Part shown: one piece after another, positions 41,501-45,510 of the stretch
Layout: each line of letters starts with the position of its first letter
How positions within the stretch are numbered: the stretch's first letter is position 1
From: a virus
IMG/VR virus record: IMGVR_UViG_3300017934_000064
Span: 1-45,510 of that record
Direction: 5' to 3' (one strand)
DNA length: 45,510 nt
Notes under the pieces: model-generated
Seen by the model: only the letters and a program-made list of their open reading frames with translations
Databases searched by the model: none
What the model was told of the DNA's origin: nothing
Position numbers and translations under genes: made by a program

Positions 41501-42247
41501 ATGGCTATCGACGACCGAGTTACCGTCATCATCCCCACCTCCAGCGTCCCCTCGCACCCCTCGACGCGCATCATCGAACAGGTGCTGACCTCCATCGACC
41601 ACCACCTGCCCGGCGCGCCCATCCATATTCTCGTTGACGGTCTGCGTCCGGAGTACGCCCATCGTCATGAGCAGTACGCTGAGTACACGCGCAGGTTGGC
41701 CGATGTCGTTCCCGCCAATACCACCATCGTCGTACACAGTCAACACCTGCACCACGCCGCGACCATCAAGCTGGCGCTGGAAGATATCCGCACCCCGCTG
41801 ATGCTCTATTGCGAGCACGACATGGGCATCCTGCTCGATCGCACGGTGGACTGGCCGCTGCTGGCCGAGGCCATCACGTCGGGCAAATGCGACTTGGTCA
41901 GACTCATGTTGACCGAGACCATTCACCCGCTGCATATGTACCTGATGCTGGGCATGATCGATGGCTGGCCGCTGATGCGCAACCGCCAGTTCTCTGGCTG
42001 GACGCACTTGGCCAGCGTGGATTTCTACCGACGGCTGTTGGCCCCGTTCGACATGCGCGCCAAGATCATGGTGGAGAGATACGCAGCGTCGATTATTGAA
42101 CGCTCATCGTGGGAGCAGTGGAAGATGACCAGTTACATCCCTGACCCGGAGGCCAGCAAGCGGCTGTTCCACCTAGACGGACGGACGGGCGACGACGGAG
42201 TGAGGCAACCGAGTTATGAGGAGTTGGAAGTGTATCCGCCGCAGTGA
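41501..42247 (+). CDS. GT-A-like glycosyltransferase (248 aa)
   Basis: Start VTVIIPTSSVPSHPSTRII, then PIHILVDGLRPEY (GT-A strand) and MLYCEHDMGI, where EHD could take the place of a DxD. MLGMIDGWPLMRN and ASVDFYRRLLAPFDM follow. The fold looks like GT2 with a shortened C-terminus. It is translated 5 nt after the previous stop. The sugar and acceptor are unknown. Confidence 0.6.
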   Translation: MAIDDRVTVIIPTSSVPSHPSTRIIEQVLTSIDHHLPGAPIHILVDGLRPEYAHRHEQYAEYTRRLADVVPANTTIVVHSQHLHHAATIKLALEDIRTPLMLYCEHDMGILLDRTVDWPLLAEAITSGKCDLVRLMLTETIHPLHMYLMLGMIDGWPLMRNRQFSGWTHLASVDFYRRLLAPFDMRAKIMVERYAASIIERSSWEQWKMTSYIPDPEASKRLFHLDGRTGDDGVRQPSYEELEVYPPQ

Positions 42248-42253
42248 CCGCCA

Positions 42254-43036
42254 ATGGCTGACGATATCTTCATCCCACTGACTGATCCGCGCGCCTGCTT
42301 CGTCGACTACTTGCTCGGCGGCTACCATGTACAGGCTCCACGGTTTCTCGTCGAACGCCACCCGCGACCTTGCTGGGAACAAGCCAGATTTCAATCCATA
42401 GAAGCCCACCTGCGTCCGGGCGATATTTTGGTTGACGTGGGGGCCGAACAAGGTCAACAGTCTGCGATTTACGCCCGCTTCATAGGCGGCGGCGAGAACA
42501 TGGTACTGGTCGAACCCTGCCCAGACGTGTGGCCAAATATCATGGCGACGTGGCGGGCGAATGGGTTGGCGACGCCGCTGGCGACGTGGTGCGGGTTCGC
42601 TGGGGTCAAGACGGAATCAGCAGCGCAGGTGGACTTTGAGGATGGGTATCGCGACGGCTGGCCGCTATGCGCTTACAGAGAACAGTTGCTGGATGCTACC
42701 AAGTTCCGGTATCTGTCGGAGCAACAGAGTTCTACGCCGACCGTGAGTTTGGATGATTTTCTGGGCGAGCGCGGGATTGTCCCGGCGGCGCTGACCATCG
42801 ACGTGGAAGGGTACGAGCCGAGAGTGTTGGAGGGAGCGATTGAGACTATCAAAGCGGCAAGTCCGCTGATTTGGTGCTCTCTCCATGAATCCGAAAATAA
42901 TATTCTGCGACGACATGAAGGCGGCGATCCAGTGACGGACGTGCACTGGCTGATGCGCGAACTAGGTTATCAGGGAACGCATATCGCTACGGATCATGAA
43001 AGTCACTGGATTTTTCAACCAGTTGACAGGAGGTAA
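42254..43036 (+). CDS. FkbM-family methyltransferase
   Basis: 260 residues. Motif I ILVDVGAEQGQQSAIYA, motif II MVLVEPCPD, then VSLDDFLGERGI, LTIDVEGYEPRVLEGA and a SLHESENN end, all typical of FkbM enzymes that O-methylate sugars. It belongs to the glycan locus. Its stop (TAA 43034-43036) is followed after two bases by a probable ACG start of the next gene. Confidence 0.85.
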   Translation: MADDIFIPLTDPRACFVDYLLGGYHVQAPRFLVERHPRPCWEQARFQSIEAHLRPGDILVDVGAEQGQQSAIYARFIGGGENMVLVEPCPDVWPNIMATWRANGLATPLATWCGFAGVKTESAAQVDFEDGYRDGWPLCAYREQLLDATKFRYLSEQQSSTPTVSLDDFLGERGIVPAALTIDVEGYEPRVLEGAIETIKAASPLIWCSLHESENNILRRHEGGDPVTDVHWLMRELGYQGTHIATDHESHWIFQPVDRR

Positions 43037-43038
43037 TT

Positions 43039-43674
43039 ACGGCGCTCACCGATTTTTGGGAAGTCGATGTCAATGACCCGCAGGCTATCTGGCTGCGGCT
43101 CATCGGCCTGCCCGCCGAGGACGTTGAGGCCACCCAAGCCCAAGCCACAGTCATTCTGGATGTCCTCCCCGACGGCATCCCTGCGGGTGACCGTGCGCTG
43201 GAGATAGGTGCCGGTGTGGGCCGATTGATGAAGGCCGTGGATGACCGAGGGATATTCCGCGAGGTCTACGGCGTCGATATCAGTATCAGCATGTGTCTGG
43301 TCGGGCAGCGCTATCTGGAAGGCCGCGACCGCTGCAAGCTGGAGTTGACGGGCGGCACGGTGCTGGATTTTGGCGACCAGCAGTTCGACTTCGCATTCAG
43401 CTACACGGTATTCCAGCACATGCTGACCAAGGCCATCATCCATCGCAATCTGTGTGAGATTCACCGGGTACTCAAGCCGGGAGGATTAGCCCGCGTGCAG
43501 ACCGTGGCGTCGGGTGATAGTGACCCGCGCGACGCAGAGTTGTATGATGGGCGGGTGTTCAGAGACGGCGAGGAATTCTGGCGGGAGTTTGAACAGGTCG
43601 GGTTTGAGCGAGTGAAAGTGGAGACGGGGTTGACGCACGAGCGGCACATCTGGGTAACAGCAAGAAGACCGTGA
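43039..43674 (+). CDS. SAM methyltransferase with a non-standard start codon
   Basis: The frame is open from just after an in-frame TGA at 43024 to the stop at 43674, but has no ATG, GTG or TTG before 43183 or so. An AGGAGG at 43028-43033 fits ACG at 43039 (5-nt spacing); ATT at 43036 is less well spaced. ACG followed by GCGCTCACC would read M-A-L-T-D-F-W, as if an ATG had mutated. The product has RALEIGAGVGRLMK (motif I), FDFAFSYTVFQHM and EIHRVLKPGG, so it is a class I methyltransferase of the Methyltransf_11 type. An ATG at 43216 would remove motif I, so the longer form is right. 211 residues. Confidence 0.65.
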   Translation, partial: TALTDFWEVDVNDPQAIWLRLIGLPAEDVEATQAQATVILDVLPDGIPAGDRALEIGAGVGRLMKAVDDRGIFREVYGVDISISMCLVGQRYLEGRDRCKLELTGGTVLDFGDQQFDFAFSYTVFQHMLTKAIIHRNLCEIHRVLKPGGLARVQTVASGDSDPRDAELYDGRVFRDGEEFWREFEQVGFERVKVETGLTHERHIWVTARRP

Positions 43675-43681
43675 GGCGACC

Positions 43682-44059
43682 ATGTGGGTAAAGCTGGGCG
43701 ACACGTATTTTGAAACCGACCTCATCGCCGCCGTCCGACCGGCAGGGCTAGGCAAAGATTCGTCAGCGACCATCATCCACACCGCTGGGCAATCCGCCGT
43801 GGATTCTGGATACCTCATCGAAATGCCCATCGAAAAGGTGATGGACAAGCTGCGCGATGCGCGGCTGGACGAGATAGCGGAGATGATAATGGCCGAGCAT
43901 GAGGCCGAGGAAGAGGCCAACCAAGAGGGCGATGAGCAGGTAGTGGTGGAGTCCGCGCCGAACGTGCCTGAACCTACGGCCAGTGTGAACTGGAAACCCC
44001 GTCATGGCCCATATGACCGCCGCAGCCGCAGCCAGCACAGTCGCCGGGACGATATCTAA
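43682..44059 (+). CDS. Unrecognised acidic protein (125 aa)
   Basis: Begins MWVKLGDTYFETDLIAAV, with a beta part and then a long Glu/Ala/Asp-rich helix (AEHEAEEEANQEGDEQ). The C-terminal 25 residues are Arg/Ser/His-rich. No domain is recognised. Its stop overlaps the stop of the minus-strand gene by 4 nt in a convergent pair. Confidence 0.45.
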   Translation: MWVKLGDTYFETDLIAAVRPAGLGKDSSATIIHTAGQSAVDSGYLIEMPIEKVMDKLRDARLDEIAEMIMAEHEAEEEANQEGDEQVVVESAPNVPEPTASVNWKPRHGPYDRRSRSQHSRRDDI

Positions 44060-44697
44060 ACCGAGGCGTCCGCTTGGTCACCCTTGCCCTCGGCCATCCT
44101 CGCCAGCTTTTCCCACCACCGCTTGCCCTCTGGATGTCGCGTCTGCCCCGCCCACACCCGCGATTTCCTCTGCCCCAACCTCTTCACCGCCCCGGCCAGC
44201 GTGACCGCGTCCTTCACCCTTTCCATGAACTCCGTGGCCTCGACTGTCCGGGCAGGCTCCTCCAGCAGGGCTATCCTGTGCACCTCCATCTCCAGACGGC
44301 GCTCATAACCCCACGGCGACGACAATCTCAATTTGCGGCGGTTGAGTAACTTGACTTCCGCCTCCACACCGGCGAACCAGACTGCGAGCGACGCGCGGTC
44401 AAAGCGCAGTGGAGAAGTCAGCTCATATTGCCGCAGCAGGTAGTCGACCAGTTGCGGGATCTCGCCGATGGTAATCATCTGGCGGCAGTCGCCACGATGA
44501 CGGTGCTGGTTGTGGACGGAATATACCCTGACCCCAGCCGCCCGGCAAAGTTCAGCGACGATCACGACCACGCCGTTCTGCGACCAGGGGGCGCGATCGG
44601 CACGTTCTGAGCCGGCCTTGTGCCACCAGCGACGGGTAGGAGGAGGGGAATCGGCTGGGTCGGGGATATCTACGGGGCTTACCGTGTCGTCTGCCAT
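44056..44697 (-). CDS. Minus-strand protein of unknown function (213 aa)
   Basis: Starts at ATG 44697 (44715 is an alternative). After an acidic N-terminus there is NGVVVIVAELCRAAGVRV, then a helical part with QLVDYLLRQYELTSP, LEMEVHRIALLEE and a basic C-terminus. No domain is recognised, but the composition is more natural than that of the + strand readings, which are Pro/Arg/Leu-rich. It is divergent to the KTSC gene. It could be a regulator, but no HTH is clear. Confidence 0.5.
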   Translation of the reverse strand: MADDTVSPVDIPDPADSPPPTRRWWHKAGSERADRAPWSQNGVVVIVAELCRAAGVRVYSVHNQHRHRGDCRQMITIGEIPQLVDYLLRQYELTSPLRFDRASLAVWFAGVEAEVKLLNRRKLRLSSPWGYERRLEMEVHRIALLEEPARTVEATEFMERVKDAVTLAGAVKRLGQRKSRVWAGQTRHPEGKRWWEKLARMAEGKGDQADASV

Positions 44698-44723
44698 ACC
44701 CGCTGATGTTATCATTGGCCATT

Positions 44724-44963
44724 ATGGCCGTGGAACCGATATCATTCACGCCCAGCGCAAACATTCAGGCGATCACGTACGACGCGGATACGCAGACTCT
44801 CTTGGTGCGATTTCACCGCGGCGGCAGGCTCTACCGTTATGTCGAAGTGACGGGCGAAGAGGCGTACGGGTTCGGTCAAGCCCTTTCCGCCAACGACTAC
44901 CTGCAAACTCGAATCCTGCCTGCGCATCCCGGCGAAGCGGTGAACGAAAACACAAACGGCTGA
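44724..44963 (+). CDS. KTSC-domain protein
   Basis: 79 residues from ATG 44724 (44706 is an in-frame alternative). The protein is a KTSC domain: SANIQAITYDADTQTLLVRF, then GRLYRYVEVTGEEAYGF and ALSANDYLQTRIL with a Tyr-x-Tyr strand pair. The function is unknown, but it is common in phages. TATCAT (5 of 6 of TATAAT) at 44710-44715 lies 8 nt before the ATG, with no ribosome-binding site, so a leaderless start is again possible. Confidence 0.65.
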   Translation: MAVEPISFTPSANIQAITYDADTQTLLVRFHRGGRLYRYVEVTGEEAYGFGQALSANDYLQTRILPAHPGEAVNENTNG

Positions 44964-44987
44964 GTTCATCGTCGAGAGGAGGTAGCC

Positions 44988-45092
44988 GTGAGGCCAGACG
45001 ATGGCTTCAGCCGTCTGCTTGCCCTGACCCGATACCAGCCATACTGGGCGGGCTCCGTTCGATGGCCCGACAATATACCCCTACCCGATTGA
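44988..45092 (+). CDS. Small reading frame with perfect ribosome-binding site (34 aa)
   Basis: GTG 44988 has AGGAGG at 44977-44982 with 5-nt spacing, and 34 residues follow (LLALTRYQPYW, then SVRWPDNIPLPD). The strong site suggests it is translated. No domain or function can be given. Confidence 0.4.
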   Translation: MRPDDGFSRLLALTRYQPYWAGSVRWPDNIPLPD

Positions 45093-45121
45093 CCTGTAAA
45101 TAGAAAACCTCAGCGGTGGTG

Positions 45122-45130
45122 TGCTAGATT
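45122..45130 (+). promoter_or_regulatory. Extended -10-like element before the gene at 45139
   Basis: TGCTAGATT, i.e. TGn followed by TAGATT (4 of 6 consensus), ends 8 nt before ATG 45139. A good -35 hexamer is not seen at usual spacing, as expected for extended -10 promoters. The distance to the ATG matches other probable leaderless starts in this window. Confidence 0.35.
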
Positions 45131-45138
45131 TCGATTCG

Positions 45139-45435
45139 ATGCCCAGAGCCCATCGCGTCCGGTTCACCGTACCGCGTGCCCGTATGAATCCGCAACGGGC
45201 GAGGGCCACCAAGACCTTGGAAGGCGTCACATCTTACCGTCACTCCATGGCCGGACGGGCAGCGCGGGCCGAGCAGTTGGCCGAGCAGTGGCAACGGCAA
45301 AATGGGTTATGTCACCGCTGTCGGCAACGGGTCGGCCTAGGCGCGGCCAAGTTCGCGAACGCCAGGTTCAACATTGGCGAGGTCAATCACGTCGTCCACA
45401 AGGGCACGTGCCCGAAACAGGGGGTCGCGGCATGA
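45139..45435 (+). CDS. Basic Cys-pair protein (98 aa)
   Basis: ATG 45139 is preferred to the GTG at 45121 because the extended -10 element lies between. Arg-rich N-terminus, then a C-x2-C (LCHRCRQR) and a His/Cys region (EVNHVVHKGTC) that could complete a zinc site, reminiscent of a worn HNH core. A nucleic-acid-binding role is possible. It overlaps the next gene (ATGA). Confidence 0.45.
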   Translation: MPRAHRVRFTVPRARMNPQRARATKTLEGVTSYRHSMAGRAARAEQLAEQWQRQNGLCHRCRQRVGLGAAKFANARFNIGEVNHVVHKGTCPKQGVAA

Positions 45436-45510
45436 AGACCGGGATGAGGATATCTGCGCGCTGGTCGGAATGGCTGGGCTGGCTGGGAGTATTAATTGTC
45501 CTGTCCCTGC
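45432..45510 (+). CDS. N-terminus of a membrane protein, cut by the window end
   Basis: ATG 45432 overlaps the previous stop (ATGA). The 26 residues in the window have a charged start and then a hydrophobic stretch, WLGWLGVLIVLSL, the beginning of a transmembrane helix. A small phage membrane protein such as a holin or spanin is possible, but the rest lies outside. Confidence 0.45.
   Translation, partial: MKTGMRISARWSEWLGWLGVLIVLSL

Noticed and set aside
43216-43674. Short methyltransferase from ATG 43216
   Set aside because: It would delete the SAM-binding motif I (LEIGAGVG) seen just upstream in frame.
1-45510. General over-representation of AGATATCT as an operator network
   Set aside because: Eight copies exist (e.g. 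826, 26188, 35167, 39439), but several are in coding DNA where GATATC encodes Asp-Ile, including the DIFD motif; only copies at promoters (20182, 20197, 36783) are kept as candidates.
1-45510. tRNA genes, CRISPR arrays, IS elements, integrase and att sites
   Set aside because: None recognised on either strand; non-coding gaps are all shorter than about 150 bp.

Overview
The window reads as a piece of a tailed double-stranded DNA bacteriophage genome, or a prophage of one, cut inside a gene at both ends. Evidence: the tail of a major capsid protein, head-to-tail adaptor-like proteins, a very large tail-nozzle-like protein, tail-fibre-like proteins, and a run of Ala-rich, coiled-coil and metallopeptidase proteins resembling podovirus internal (DNA-ejection) proteins. 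Nearly all genes lie on the + strand, packed with stop/start overlaps (ATGA, GTGA, TAATG). Coding is GC-rich. The host is not proven; an exported protein ending in an ASH / choice-of-anchor-D domain and a soil-like GC-rich style suggest an Acidobacteriota host (inference). No tRNA, rRNA, CRISPR array, integrase, polymerase or terminase was seen.

Region 1 (1-13144): capsid protein end, two small virion proteins, a rho-independent terminator, adaptor-like proteins, small basic or zinc-binding proteins, then three consecutive genes with Sec signal peptides (collar-like and beta-propeller/ASH proteins), then two more adaptor-like proteins. Region 2 (13147-20164): an antisense HNH-AP2 endonuclease, a 1496-residue nozzle-like protein interrupted by a LAGLIDADG intein, and a tail-fibre-like protein. 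Region 3 (20165-30053): a ribbon-helix-helix protein behind its own promoter with tandem AGATATCT boxes, a protein with an actinophage-like domain of unknown function, a four-helix membrane protein, an acyl carrier protein translationally coupled to a GNAT-like protein, and four ejection-type virion proteins. The order GNAT-like, ~200 aa Ala-rich protein, two or more large internal proteins recalls T7 genes 13-16.

Region 4 (30199-43674) is a phage-borne glycan locus: six glycosyltransferases (GT2, methyltransferase-GT2 fusion, GT4-like, CgeB-like, exostosin-like, another GT-A-like), a UDP-GlcNAc 2-epimerase, an NAD-dependent sugar epimerase/dehydratase and three stand-alone methyltransferases, repeatedly interrupted by free-standing homing endonucleases. 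Region 5 (43682-45510) has small proteins, including a KTSC-domain protein, a divergent minus-strand gene and the start of a membrane protein.

Three themes stand out. (i) Homing elements: seven free-standing endonucleases of several families plus an intein in 45 kb, most of them fused into the operon by overlapping starts and stops. (ii) Promoters whose -10 hexamer lies only 7-9 nt before the start codon, which predicts leaderless mRNAs; two of them carry AGATATCT palindromes that could be operators for the window's own RHH protein. (iii) The acyl carrier protein / GNAT-like pair in the virion operon, which could be an acylation system of a virion or host component.
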